Shown here: positions 1 to 7,120 of the stretch, in pieces | How positions within the stretch are numbered: the stretch's first letter is position 1 | Layout: the number at the start of each line of letters is the position of its first letter | The notes under the pieces: generated by a model | Databases searched by the model: none | What the model was told of the DNA's origin: nothing | The model's input: the letters and a program-made list of their open reading frames with translations, nothing else | Assembly (NCBI GenBank): GCA_910583755.1 | Contig: CAJTZO010000036.1 | Span: 1 to 25,084, forward strand | DNA length: 25,084 nucleotides | Direction of reading: 5' to 3' | DNA from: an uncultured Clostridia bacterium | Lineage (GTDB): Bacteria > Bacillota > Clostridia > Lachnospirales > Anaerotignaceae | Position numbers and translations under genes: made by a program

Positions 1-75
1 TACTTTCAATAAGGAGCTGTTGTCTATATCATTTTAACGTAACAGAACCATAAAATTAAAAAGGAGTAACAAAAA

Positions 76-1167
76 ATGAAAAATTTTAAAAAGTTTTTAC
101 AAAAAAAAGATATTCAATTCTCTGTAAAACGTTATGGAATTGATGCACTAAGTGCAATGGCACAAGGTTTATTTTGTTCTTTGTTAATTGGAACCATCTT
201 AAATACATTGGGCACACAACTACATATTTCATTTCTTACAAAAATGATTGCCACGATAAATGGAACGGAATATACAGTTGGAGGTTTGGCTTCTGCAATG
301 AGTGGCGCTGCTATGGCAGCAGCAATTGGATATGCATTACATTGTCCTCCTTTGGTTCTTTTTTCACTTGTTACAGTAGGTTTTGCTTCCAATGCATTGG
401 GAGGGGCAGGTGGTCCTTTGGCAGTCTATTTTATTGCTGTGATTGCCTCTGAATTTGGAAAAGCAGTTTCAAAAGAAACAAAAATAGATATTCTTATAAC
501 ACCACTTGTTACCATTGGAGTGGGAATTGCAACAGCAACATTGATTGCGCCAACCTTAGGCAGTGCTGCTTTAAAAATAGGAGAATTGATTATGTTAGCA
601 ACAAATCTTCAACCATTTTTTATGGGAATGATAGTTTCTGTATTGATGGGGATGGCATTAACATTACCCATTTCTTCTGCTGCAATTTGTGCAGTATTTG
701 GTTTAACAGGACTAGCAGGGGGCGCAGCTGTTGCAGGCTGTTGTGCACAAATGGTAGGATTTGCGGTGATGTCCTTTCCAGAAAATAAGTTTGGTGGGTT
801 AATTTCACAAGGTATTGGCACTTCTATGCTACAAATGGGCAATATTATTAAAAATCCTAAAATATGGATTGCCCCTATTTTAACCTCTGCCATTACAGGA
901 CCTATTGCAACTTGTTTTTTCCATATGGAAATGAATGGTACACCAGTATCTTCTGGAATGGGAACTTGTGGTCTTGTGGGGCAAATTGGTGTTTATACAG
1001 GTTGGATGAATGATATAGCACAAGGAACAAAAATGGCAGTAAGTGGAAAGGATTGGCTGGGATTATTTTTAATTTCATTTTTGTTACCAGCTATATTATG
1101 TCCTGTCATTAATATGATATTTGTAAAAAAGGGTTGGATAAAAAAAGGGGATATGAAACTTGTTTAG
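76..1167 (+). CDS. PTS sugar transporter subunit IIC-like permease (PTS_EIIC_2 type)
   Basis: A 363-residue, very hydrophobic polytopic membrane protein. Gly/Ala-rich helices run the whole length after a short basic N-terminus (MKNFKKFLQKKD). The glycine-rich stretches GGLASAMSGAAMAAAIGYA (about 70-88) and FASNALGGAGGPLAVYF (about 103-119), together with the length, fit the PTS_EIIC_2 family (Pfam PF13303), annotated as sugar-specific EIIC subunits. No EIIA or EIIB domain or gene is adjacent, so the substrate is unknown and phosphotransfer coupling is not shown. The start is fixed by AAAAAGGAG about 10 nt upstream of the ATG. The first 75 bases of the window hold no other gene that I can support. 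Transcription could run on into the hydrogenase-like gene 137 bp downstream, but a TATAAT in that gap suggests a separate start. Family assignment is recognition by eye. Confidence 0.8.
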   Translation: MKNFKKFLQKKDIQFSVKRYGIDALSAMAQGLFCSLLIGTILNTLGTQLHISFLTKMIATINGTEYTVGGLASAMSGAAMAAAIGYALHCPPLVLFSLVTVGFASNALGGAGGPLAVYFIAVIASEFGKAVSKETKIDILITPLVTIGVGIATATLIAPTLGSAALKIGELIMLATNLQPFFMGMIVSVLMGMALTLPISSAAICAVFGLTGLAGGAAVAGCCAQMVGFAVMSFPENKFGGLISQGIGTSMLQMGNIIKNPKIWIAPILTSAITGPIATCFFHMEMNGTPVSSGMGTCGLVGQIGVYTGWMNDIAQGTKMAVSGKDWLGLFLISFLLPAILCPVINMIFVKKGWIKKGDMKLV

Positions 1168-1250
1168 ATGATAATGGATTGTTTAGAAAAATATACAGAT
1201 ATTTCATAATATTTTTTAGAAATAAAGATTTTTTTGCTGGAAAAATATTG

Positions 1251-1256
1251 TATAAT
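1251..1256 (+). promoter_or_regulatory. possible -10 box (TATAAT) before the sensor hydrogenase gene
   Basis: A perfect TATAAT lies 49 bp upstream of the chosen start codon, in the 137-bp gap after the PTS gene. At the right spacing the -35 position is only T-rich, so this is a weak call based on the -10 alone. Confidence 0.3.
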
Positions 1257-1304
1257 AAGAAAAAAGGTAATGAAATAAACAAAAAAAGGATGGGGGAATA
1301 CAGC

Positions 1305-3218
1305 ATGGCACTCATTTTTACAAACGAAAAATGTATTGGATGCAATAAGTGTATACATGCATGTAGCTGTATTGGAGCAAATGTTTTTGTGGTACGAGAG
1401 GGACATAATAGAATAGAAGTAGATGCCGAAAGATGTATTGCTTGTGGTGCTTGCTTTGATGTGTGTGAACATAATGCAAGAGATTTTGAAGATGACACAG
1501 AACAATTTTTTAATGATTTAAGAAAAGGCAATAAGATATCAATTCTTGTTGCACCAGCATTAAAAGCAAATTATCCAGATAGGTATCAAAATATTTTAGG
1601 TGCATTAAAAAAGATGGGCGTAAATCGTATCATTAATGTATCATTTGGTGCAGATATTACAACATGGGGTTACTTAAATTATATAAAAGAATATAATTTT
1701 AAAGGAGGAATTTCGCAGCCATGTCCGGCAGTTGTTGGGTATATTGAAAGATATCTTCCAAAGTTGATACCAAAACTTTTTCCAGTACAAAGTCCTTTAA
1801 TGTGTGCTGCAATTTATGCAAAAAAATATATGGGAATCATGGATAAATTGGCTTTTATTGGTCCTTGTGTTGCAAAAAAAATGGAAATAGATGACCCTAA
1901 TAATGAGCATTATGTTTCTTATAATATTACGTTCCAGCATTTGATGGATTATTTTAAAAAACATAATATTAGAGGGGATGTATGTACAGATGAAATAGAA
2001 TATGGTTTAGGTTCCATTTATCCCTTACCCGGAGGACTGAAAGAAAATGTGCAATGGTTTTTAGGAGATGATATTTTAGTACGCCAAATAGAAGGCGAAA
2101 AAAGAATGTACCATTATTTGGAACAAAATAAGGATGCCATTGCAAATAATCGTACAAAATATCTTTTTGTGGATGCATTAAATTGTGAATCTGGTTGTAT
2201 TTATGGAACTGGAATTGAAAGTAGCAAAGCAAAAGATGATAATAATTTTAATCATCTTTTTGAAATTAAAATGGAAAGTAAAAAAAGTGGTATCAAAAGT
2301 GCATGGAGTAAAAAGTTAACACCAGCGCAAAGATTTAAAAGACTAAATAAACAATTTTCAAAATTGAACTTAAATGATTTTATTCGTAAATATACAGACC
2401 ACTCTAATAAATGTCAATATAAAATTCCCAATCATACAGAATTAAATCGCATCTTTTTGGAAATGGGAAAAGTAAAAGAAGAAGAAAGAAAAATTAATTG
2501 CTCCTGCTGTGGTTACGAAAATTGTTATGATATGGCAGTGGCTATTTATAATCAATTTAGTCATCGTGATAATTGTATTTATTACATAAAAAAGCAAGTA
2601 GAAGAACAACACAAAAAAACATTAGCACAAGCAGAAGATATCAAAAAACAAAAAGCAGATTTGTTAAAAGCAGTCGAAAAAATTGATGATGAATTTTCTG
2701 GACTTTATCAATCAGTTGACCAAATGTCAAAGGAAAATGATGCAAATGCAACAGAAACTTCTGGAATATCAGAAGAAATGCAAGTTGTTTCAGATTTTTG
2801 TAAAAATCTTGAAAATTCTATTGTTGAAATTAGTCAGTTGCTTCAGGAATTAAATAGTAACAATGAAGAAGTAGTATCAATAGCTTCTCAAACAAATTTA
2901 CTTGCACTAAATGCTTCTATTGAAGCAACCAGAGCTGGTGAAGCAGGGAAAGGATTTTCTGCAGTAGCTTCTTTTATTAAAGAATTAGCGGATAAGTCCA
3001 AAAAAACAGTCATCGAAAGTAGCCAAAGTCAGTGTAAAATAGAGGGTGCTATTTTAGAAATACAGGAAGATGCACAAAAGTTGATAGAAATTATCAACAA
3101 AATTAATGACAGAACGCATAGTCTTGCAAATTCTACAGAAGAAATTGCAGATTCTGTTACTTCTATTATTGAAGTTTCTGAAATAATAAAAGATAAACTA
3201 AAAATGCTGACCCATTAA
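1305..3218 (+). CDS. sensor-type [FeFe]-hydrogenase fused to a methyl-accepting signalling domain
   Basis: 637 residues, with no transmembrane segment or signal peptide, so probably cytoplasmic. Domains in order: two 4Fe-4S ferredoxin motifs (CIGCNKCIHAC from C10; CIACGACFDVC from C44), an H-cluster domain (about 75-300), a four-Cys Fe-S domain (CSCCGYENC from C399, then C424), a coiled coil, and a short methyl-accepting hairpin with the tip EATRAGEAGKGF (540-551). The four H-cluster cysteines are visible: SQPCP (C140), GPC (C188) and C294-ESG-C298. The catalytic TSCCP motif is altered to SQPCP, so the proton-transfer Cys is Pro, and the MPC motif is GPC. Both changes are typical of putative sensory (HydS-like, group C/D) enzymes rather than H2-producing ones. 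I infer a redox or H2 sensor that signals through the coiled coil. ATG 1305 is preferred because GGATGGGGGA precedes it; an in-frame extension to 1134 would overlap the PTS gene and adds no domain. Confidence 0.85.
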   Translation: MALIFTNEKCIGCNKCIHACSCIGANVFVVREGHNRIEVDAERCIACGACFDVCEHNARDFEDDTEQFFNDLRKGNKISILVAPALKANYPDRYQNILGALKKMGVNRIINVSFGADITTWGYLNYIKEYNFKGGISQPCPAVVGYIERYLPKLIPKLFPVQSPLMCAAIYAKKYMGIMDKLAFIGPCVAKKMEIDDPNNEHYVSYNITFQHLMDYFKKHNIRGDVCTDEIEYGLGSIYPLPGGLKENVQWFLGDDILVRQIEGEKRMYHYLEQNKDAIANNRTKYLFVDALNCESGCIYGTGIESSKAKDDNNFNHLFEIKMESKKSGIKSAWSKKLTPAQRFKRLNKQFSKLNLNDFIRKYTDHSNKCQYKIPNHTELNRIFLEMGKVKEEERKINCSCCGYENCYDMAVAIYNQFSHRDNCIYYIKKQVEEQHKKTLAQAEDIKKQKADLLKAVEKIDDEFSGLYQSVDQMSKENDANATETSGISEEMQVVSDFCKNLENSIVEISQLLQELNSNNEEVVSIASQTNLLALNASIEATRAGEAGKGFSAVASFIKELADKSKKTVIESSQSQCKIEGAILEIQEDAQKLIEIINKINDRTHSLANSTEEIADSVTSIIEVSEIIKDKLKMLTH

Positions 3219-3282
3219 AATGGAAAAGAAATTCAGCATAAAAACTTTATCTATGCTTCCCCTGTTTTATTCTCTATTTTTG

Positions 3283-3311
3283 TTGAAAAAAATAAGGTTA
3301 AGCAGTAAAAT
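3283..3311 (+). promoter_or_regulatory. sigma-A promoter for the membrane-anchored protein gene
   Basis: TTGAAA (3283-3288), a 17-bp spacer, then TAAAAT (3306-3311). The predicted transcript would start near 3318, upstream of the ribosome binding site at 3340-3350. This supports the start codon at 3355 rather than the in-frame ATG at 3220. Confidence 0.55.
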
Positions 3312-3354
3312 AGTTTATAGGAATGATAATATAAAAATGAGGAGCAGGGGATAT

Positions 3355-4677
3355 ATGGTTCAATCACTGGTTTTATCAATTATTTGTATTGTATGGGGAA
3401 TTGCCTTGATGATACAGGCAAGAATTGAAATGGAACAACCTACAAAACAAAAAGAAGAAGACAAAGAAGACAAATTTTCAGGAAGGACATTATATTTTAG
3501 TAATGTACCATTACGAGAGGGGGAAGAATGCTGTCTTAGAAAACAAAGTATCTTTGAAGATATGAATGTTATTGAAAGGGCAGAATGTAAAACGGCAATT
3601 TATTGGATGATGCGATTTATTGACAAAACGTTTTTAAAAGATGCCAAAGATTTTCTGACAGAAAAAGGAAAACAAAAACTGACTATTATGATGAACAATT
3701 TATTAAGTATGATAGCCTGTTTTAAAAAAGAACAAGTACAGGAAGATTTGCGGACAGTTTGTAAACTTATAAAATATACGTTGGAAAAGGAAGATGTTAG
3801 TGGCGTTTTCTATGGACATCATATTTTAAGTGACTTAAATTTTTGGATATTAGACCATCCTTTTCCAGTAGAGGAATTGAACACATGGGAGCCAAAGCCT
3901 CCAAGACAAAAAGAAACAAGAGTGTTTTATGGAATTACCAAAAGCTGGGAATATTCCTATCCAAAAGATTTACAAAAAAAGATAAAAAATGTTACATTAC
4001 CTAAAGAGGAAGAAATTTTTAATATTCGGGGGTATTTTGCACAAAAACATATGGAACTAGCCCAAGCCTTTTATACCATGGAAGAATGGCACATTCAACA
4101 AGTGGTGGAGTATTGTAATACTATGGAGCAAATGTTAGAAGAAATTATGACGTATAAGGCTGCTGATGTAGATGTGGATGAATTAAATGAAATGGAATTA
4201 GCCATATTTGATAAAAATGGTGCAGTAACAATGGGTACATTAAAGTATTATAATATGTTAACAATGGAATTAGATAGAATAGAAGGCTTTTTACCAGAAT
4301 GTAATTTAAAGCAAGACTTTGAAACTATAAGACAAAAAATACAAAATGTATATGACAATCAGGGAAATTTAGATTATCATTCTCATGATGAAATATTTGC
4401 AGCTAAAAGAATGATAGAAGAAATTAATCATTTTGTTTTGCCAAAGGAAATTGATTGGCATGATAACTATTTTTATTATGGTGTGACAACAACAATGAGA
4501 GAGAGGCAACCTGACCCTGTAGTGGATGTTGCAGGGATTGAAACGGTTATTCCAGCAGAAAGAGACTTTTTTGATAGAATTATTGAACAGGAATACAAAA
4601 TACCAGAAACAGAAGAAAAAAATCGACGAGAAAGTAGAATCAGAGAACATAGGGTAGCAAGAGAAGCAGAACAATAA
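3355..4677 (+). CDS. membrane-anchored protein of unknown function
   Basis: 440 residues that I do not recognise. An N-terminal hydrophobic helix (about residues 3-21, LVLSIICIVWGIALMIQA) should anchor it. A Glu/Lys/Asp-rich linker follows, then about 330 residues of mixed, mostly helical sequence rich in aromatic and acidic residues, and a strongly basic and charged tail (RRESRIREHRVAREAEQ). No Walker box, HTH, metal-binding or catalytic motif is evident. An in-frame ATG at 3220 begins 1 bp after the hydrogenase stop codon but has no ribosome binding site. ATG 3355 has AGGAGCAGGGG just before it and a promoter at 3283-3311, so I chose it. The gene follows the sensor hydrogenase on the same strand and could share read-through transcription, but a functional link is not shown. 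A 13-bp hairpin follows the stop. Confidence 0.7.
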   Translation: MVQSLVLSIICIVWGIALMIQARIEMEQPTKQKEEDKEDKFSGRTLYFSNVPLREGEECCLRKQSIFEDMNVIERAECKTAIYWMMRFIDKTFLKDAKDFLTEKGKQKLTIMMNNLLSMIACFKKEQVQEDLRTVCKLIKYTLEKEDVSGVFYGHHILSDLNFWILDHPFPVEELNTWEPKPPRQKETRVFYGITKSWEYSYPKDLQKKIKNVTLPKEEEIFNIRGYFAQKHMELAQAFYTMEEWHIQQVVEYCNTMEQMLEEIMTYKAADVDVDELNEMELAIFDKNGAVTMGTLKYYNMLTMELDRIEGFLPECNLKQDFETIRQKIQNVYDNQGNLDYHSHDEIFAAKRMIEEINHFVLPKEIDWHDNYFYYGVTTTMRERQPDPVVDVAGIETVIPAERDFFDRIIEQEYKIPETEEKNRRESRIREHRVAREAEQ

Positions 4678-4682
4678 AAAGG

Positions 4683-4712
4683 TTAAGGTGGTAATAAAAA
4701 TTACCACCTTAA
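4683..4712 (+). terminator. hairpin after the unknown gene, cut off from its U-tract
   Basis: A perfect 13-bp stem, TTAAGGTGGTAAT (4683-4695) and ATTACCACCTTAA (4700-4712), with an AAAA loop, starts 5 bp after the stop codon. It is not followed by a U-tract: the next base begins the end of an inverted, truncated copy of the window's repeat family. It was probably an intrinsic terminator before the repeat inserted at its 3' edge. Confidence 0.6.
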
Positions 4713-4762
4713 TCTGTCAATAAAGTTTTTTTGTGAGTTTTACCCACTGATACCAACTTTTC
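4713..4762 (-). repeat. truncated inverted copy (E) of the terminator-associated repeat
   Basis: Read on the minus strand this matches the right-hand end of copies A and C in order: AAAAGTTGG, a GTGGGT-AAA-ACTCAC hairpin (one G-T wobble), a run of A, then CTTTATTGACAGA at the terminus. It lies directly against the hairpin 4683-4712. The rest of the element is missing, and no second copy of that hairpin is seen. The match to the other copies was made by eye. Confidence 0.65.
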
Positions 4763-4785
4763 AGTTTATGTATTAATAAACAAAC

Positions 4786-4814
4786 GAGAGGCATCTATCT
4801 GATAGATGCCTCTC
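4786..4814. repeat. perfect 14-bp inverted repeat (strong hairpin)
   Basis: GAGAGGCATCTATC (4786-4799), one T, then its exact reverse complement (4801-4814). On the plus strand AAACCTCAT follows, which is no U-tract. On the minus strand it is followed by GTTTGTTTATT, so it could terminate leftward transcription, but no minus-strand gene is near. The rest of the 4678-5035 gap holds the hairpin and repeat described separately, the promoter at 4963-4991, and AT-rich sequence without a gene. Confidence 0.6.
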
Positions 4815-4962
4815 AAACCTCATATGAATAAGGATACCCTACTAAAATATAACACAGATGATAAAAAAATGCAAGCATCTTAAAATAAAATGTGAAAAAA
4901 ATAGTTTCGATTTTGTGAATAAATGTGCTCACGTTAAATGTAATAAAAATAAAATTTTATGA

Positions 4963-4991
4963 TTGATTTTTTCCTATTATTTTGATATGAT
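4963..4991 (+). promoter_or_regulatory. sigma-A promoter for the PepSY protein gene
   Basis: TTGATT (4963-4968), a 17-bp spacer, then TATGAT (4986-4991). This lies 44 bp upstream of the start codon and is followed by a strong AAAGGAGG ribosome binding site at 5021-5028. Confidence 0.55.
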
Positions 4992-5035
4992 AATAAAATA
5001 AGATAACATGACAATTTATTAAAGGAGGTATTTTT

Positions 5036-5842
5036 ATGAAATTTTGTAAAAAAATGGTAGGAACTTTCATAGCAGGTGCTGTTTTATCTACAGGTGTGGT
5101 ACAGGCATTTGCAACGAATACATTAGAACAAGCAAAAAATATTGCTTTAGGATATGTGCCAGCAGAAAGTATTATTTTGCAAGCAAAAGAAGATTATGAC
5201 AAATATGAGATAAAATTGTACAATCAAAAAGATAAAACATATTATGAAGTTGATGTAAATAAGATAACACAAAAAGCAATTTCCTTTGAAAGTGAATCAC
5301 AATATAATCTAGGAAGTACAAAAGTAACATTAAATGAAGAAGCAGTAAAAAATATTGTATTAAAAGAGATTCCACAAGCACAATTTACAAAAATAGAATT
5401 AGATTTTGATAATGGTTTGCAGGAGTATGAAGTTTCTTTTTATACAACAGATGCACTTGGAAAATATAAAATTAATCCACAAAATGGTATGATATTAGAA
5501 AGAGAAATTAAATTTGTAGACAATATTATGATACCACAAACTCCAACAGTACAAAATCCGGTATTGACCCCGGTGATACAAACTCCAGTAGTACAAACTC
5601 CAGTAGTACAAACTCCAACAGTGCAGACGCCAGCACAATCTGCTATCATTTCTGTAGAACAAGCAAAACAAATTGCTTCTTCTCAAGCACCAAATGCAAG
5701 CATCCATAAAATAAAATTGGAGAATGAGGATGGTAGATTGATATATGAAGGTGAAATGAAAGAGGGCTATATGGAATATGAGTTTGAAATTGATGCGCAA
5801 ACGGGTTCTCTATTGGAATGGGATGTGGATATTGATGACTAA
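5036..5842 (+). CDS. secreted protein with three PepSY-like repeats
   Basis: 268 residues. A typical signal peptide (MKFCKKMVGTFIAGAVLSTG, then VVQAFA) suggests export with cleavage near residue 26. Three PepSY-like units follow: about 29-88 (LEQAKNIALGYVP opening), 97-160 (LNEEAVKNIVLKEIPQA, with the YKINPQNGMILERE ending typical of the family) and 204-268 (SVEQAKQIASSQAPNA, with FEIDAQTGSLLEWDVD). Between units two and three lies a Pro/Gln/Val linker of P-T/V-V-Q-T repeats (about 167-202), probably an extended spacer at the cell surface. PepSY domains are proposed to inhibit peptidases or to act in cell-surface sensing, so the exact role here is unknown. The start has AAAGGAGG 7 bp upstream. 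The gene appears monocistronic and ends before repeat copy A and its duplicated terminator hairpins. Confidence 0.85.
   Translation: MKFCKKMVGTFIAGAVLSTGVVQAFATNTLEQAKNIALGYVPAESIILQAKEDYDKYEIKLYNQKDKTYYEVDVNKITQKAISFESESQYNLGSTKVTLNEEAVKNIVLKEIPQAQFTKIELDFDNGLQEYEVSFYTTDALGKYKINPQNGMILEREIKFVDNIMIPQTPTVQNPVLTPVIQTPVVQTPVVQTPTVQTPAQSAIISVEQAKQIASSQAPNASIHKIKLENEDGRLIYEGEMKEGYMEYEFEIDAQTGSLLEWDVDIDD
5578..5622 (+). repeat. 15-bp tandem repeats encoding the QTP linker
   Basis: Three consecutive 15-bp units (ACAAACTCCAGTAGT twice, then ACAAACTCCAACAGT) inside a longer, looser array from about 5535 to 5634. They encode the Pro-Val/Thr-Val-Gln-Thr spacer of the PepSY protein and could vary in copy number by slippage. 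Confidence 0.7.
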
Positions 5843-5861
5843 TTGAAAATAGGAAAAGAAA

Positions 5862-5884
5862 GACCTTATAAAAAAATATAAGAA
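5862..5884 (+). repeat. gene-proximal copy of the duplicated terminator hairpin at repeat A
   Basis: GACCTTATA, an A-run, then TATAAG: nearly identical over 20 bp to the terminator hairpin at 6105-6129, but without a U-tract and with the last stem bases changed (AAC in place of GTC). It follows the PepSY stop codon and directly precedes repeat A. Confidence 0.65.
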
Positions 5885-6106
5885 CTCAGTTTGTCGAAGA
5901 ACCTTGAGAGTTAGCCCTCAAATTCCTCATTCTTTCTTGAAAGAATGAATCAAAGAACTTTAAGGAGAAACTAGAGTTTCGTTAAAAAGATTGATTTGAT
6001 AAGGAAAAATGTTAGTTTTCCATGAAAGTTTTTTGTCCAACTTTTTTTAAAAAAAGTTGGTGGGTGTGGGTGAAACCCACAAAAAAGATTTTATTGACAG
6101 ACTGAG
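5885..6106 (+). repeat. copy A of the 220-bp terminator-associated repeat (MITE-like)
   Basis: Ends in imperfect inverted repeats, CTCAGTTTGTC (5885-5895) and GACAGACTGAG (6096-6106), matching at 10 of 11 positions. Internal hairpins: ATTCTTTC/GAAAGAAT (5929-5946), GAAAC-TAGA-GTTTC near 5970, GGAAAA/TTTTCC (6003-6021), a perfect 24-bp palindrome CCAACT(n)/A(n)GTTGG (6037-6060), and GTGGGT-GAA-ACCCAC (6066-6080). There is no reading frame for a transposase, so it is non-autonomous if mobile. Copies B and C align along the whole length. Both flanks carry the same terminator hairpin. Confidence 0.8.
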
Positions 6107-6136
6107 ACCTTATAAAAAATATAAGGTCTTTTTTAT
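6105..6136 (+). terminator. intrinsic terminator, distal copy of the duplicated hairpin at repeat A
   Basis: Stem AGACCTTATA (6105-6114) and TATAAGGTCT (6120-6129), loop AAAAA, followed by a U-tract (6130-6134). It would end transcripts of the PepSY gene that read through repeat A. Its U-tract nearly touches the stop codon of the convergent RpiR gene. Confidence 0.75.
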
Positions 6137-7000
6137 TTAAAATAATCCAACTTTTGAAAGATATTTGTCTATTTTTTTCAATTTATCCTCATTAGAATAA
6201 CCTACTTTTCTGCTGATAAAAGCACAAAGCAATTCACAAGCAAATACCACAGCAACGTAAGAATTAAAAAAAGTATTACTTTCTACACTAATGGTCAATA
6301 ATTGTGAAGCATATTGTGCCAAAGGAGAGCTTGCTTTATCTGTTAAAAGTAATATTTTTGCACCAGCATCATAAGCCATTTGTGCTGCTAATAAATCCAT
6401 TTCAGAATAACGGGGAAAACTAATAGCAATTAAGCAATCATTTTCTGTAATATCTGATAAATGGTCTATGACATTAAGTGCAGGGTAAGAGGTTTCATGG
6501 ACATTTGGGAGCATGTGTTTTAAAAGTAAAAGTAACATATCACCAATACCAGAGTTTGCACGAGAAGCTAAAATATATTTGTGATGGCTAGAGATTAGCA
6601 TATCACTTGCTTGCTCAAATGTTTGTATATCATTTGTGGTAATCAATGTTTTCATATTTTTTAAGATATTAGAAAAATAGGAATCAATAATACTGTTTTG
6701 GTCTAGTTTTCCGATGCTGAGTTTTAGACGTTCAGAGGGTATGATAATGCTTTCAGAAAGGCTGTTCATTCTGTCTGTATATGTTTTCCGAATACTTTTT
6801 TGAAAGTCCATAAAACCAGAATAACCAAGTGTGCGCGTAAAACGGATTACAGAAGAATCGCTCACATGGAGTTTTTTTGCCATATCTGTTGAAGTAATAA
6901 AACATGCTTCTGCAAAGTGGTCTAAAACAAACTCTGCAATAATTTTTTCTTTTTTAGTGAATCGTATTCCCTTCATTTGACTTCTTAATTCTTCTGTCAT
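6137..7000 (-). CDS. MurR/RpiR-family transcriptional regulator
   Basis: 287 residues, the usual length for the family. The N-terminal HTH (about 1-77) contains the recognition-helix signature SSVIRFTRTLGYSGFMDFQ preceded by TSTDMAKKLHVSD. A SIS (sugar isomerase) domain fills about 120-260 (ILASRANSGIGD, CLIAISFPRYSEMD, AKILLLTDKASSPLA), normally the sensor for a phosphorylated sugar. The start has GGAGGG (complement of 7007-7012) 6 bp upstream. It is divergent from the M29 aminopeptidase gene, with 216 bp between them, so it may control that gene as well as itself. A GGAAT-N4-ATTCC palindrome (7121-7134) between the two promoters is a possible operator. The ligand is unknown, and a peptidase partner is less usual than sugar catabolism or cell-wall amino sugar genes. 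Confidence 0.88.
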   Translation of the reverse strand: MTEELRSQMKGIRFTKKEKIIAEFVLDHFAEACFITSTDMAKKLHVSDSSVIRFTRTLGYSGFMDFQKSIRKTYTDRMNSLSESIIIPSERLKLSIGKLDQNSIIDSYFSNILKNMKTLITTNDIQTFEQASDMLISSHHKYILASRANSGIGDMLLLLLKHMLPNVHETSYPALNVIDHLSDITENDCLIAISFPRYSEMDLLAAQMAYDAGAKILLLTDKASSPLAQYASQLLTISVESNTFFNSYVAVVFACELLCAFISRKVGYSNEDKLKKIDKYLSKVGLF

Positions 7001-7043
7001 TGCTATCCCTCCAAAAATTTGTTATAGGACATTCATTTTTTAT

Positions 7044-7072
7044 ATTTAACCATAATATGGGATTTTTTTCAA
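7044..7072 (-). promoter_or_regulatory. promoter for the RpiR-family regulator gene
   Basis: On the minus strand: TTGAAA (complement of 7067-7072), a 17-bp spacer, then TTAAAT (complement of 7044-7049), 44 bp upstream of the start codon. Confidence 0.5.
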
Positions 7073-7120
7073 TAAAAAAGTATTCAAAATATAAAAAACA
7101 AATTATTTTATAAAAAATAA

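Noticed and set aside
1134..1304. N-terminal extension of the sensor hydrogenase by 57 residues
   Set aside because: It overlaps the end of the PTS gene, crosses a likely -10 box, has no ribosome binding site and encodes no recognisable sequence; ATG 1305 has a good site.
3220..3354. Longer form of the unknown membrane protein starting at 3220
   Set aside because: No ribosome binding site, and a good promoter (3283-3311) lies inside this stretch; the membrane helix comes right after ATG 3355.
5535..5634. Short direct repeats that could suggest a CRISPR array
   Set aside because: The repeats are in frame within a secreted protein and encode a Pro/Gln linker; there are no spacers of constant length.
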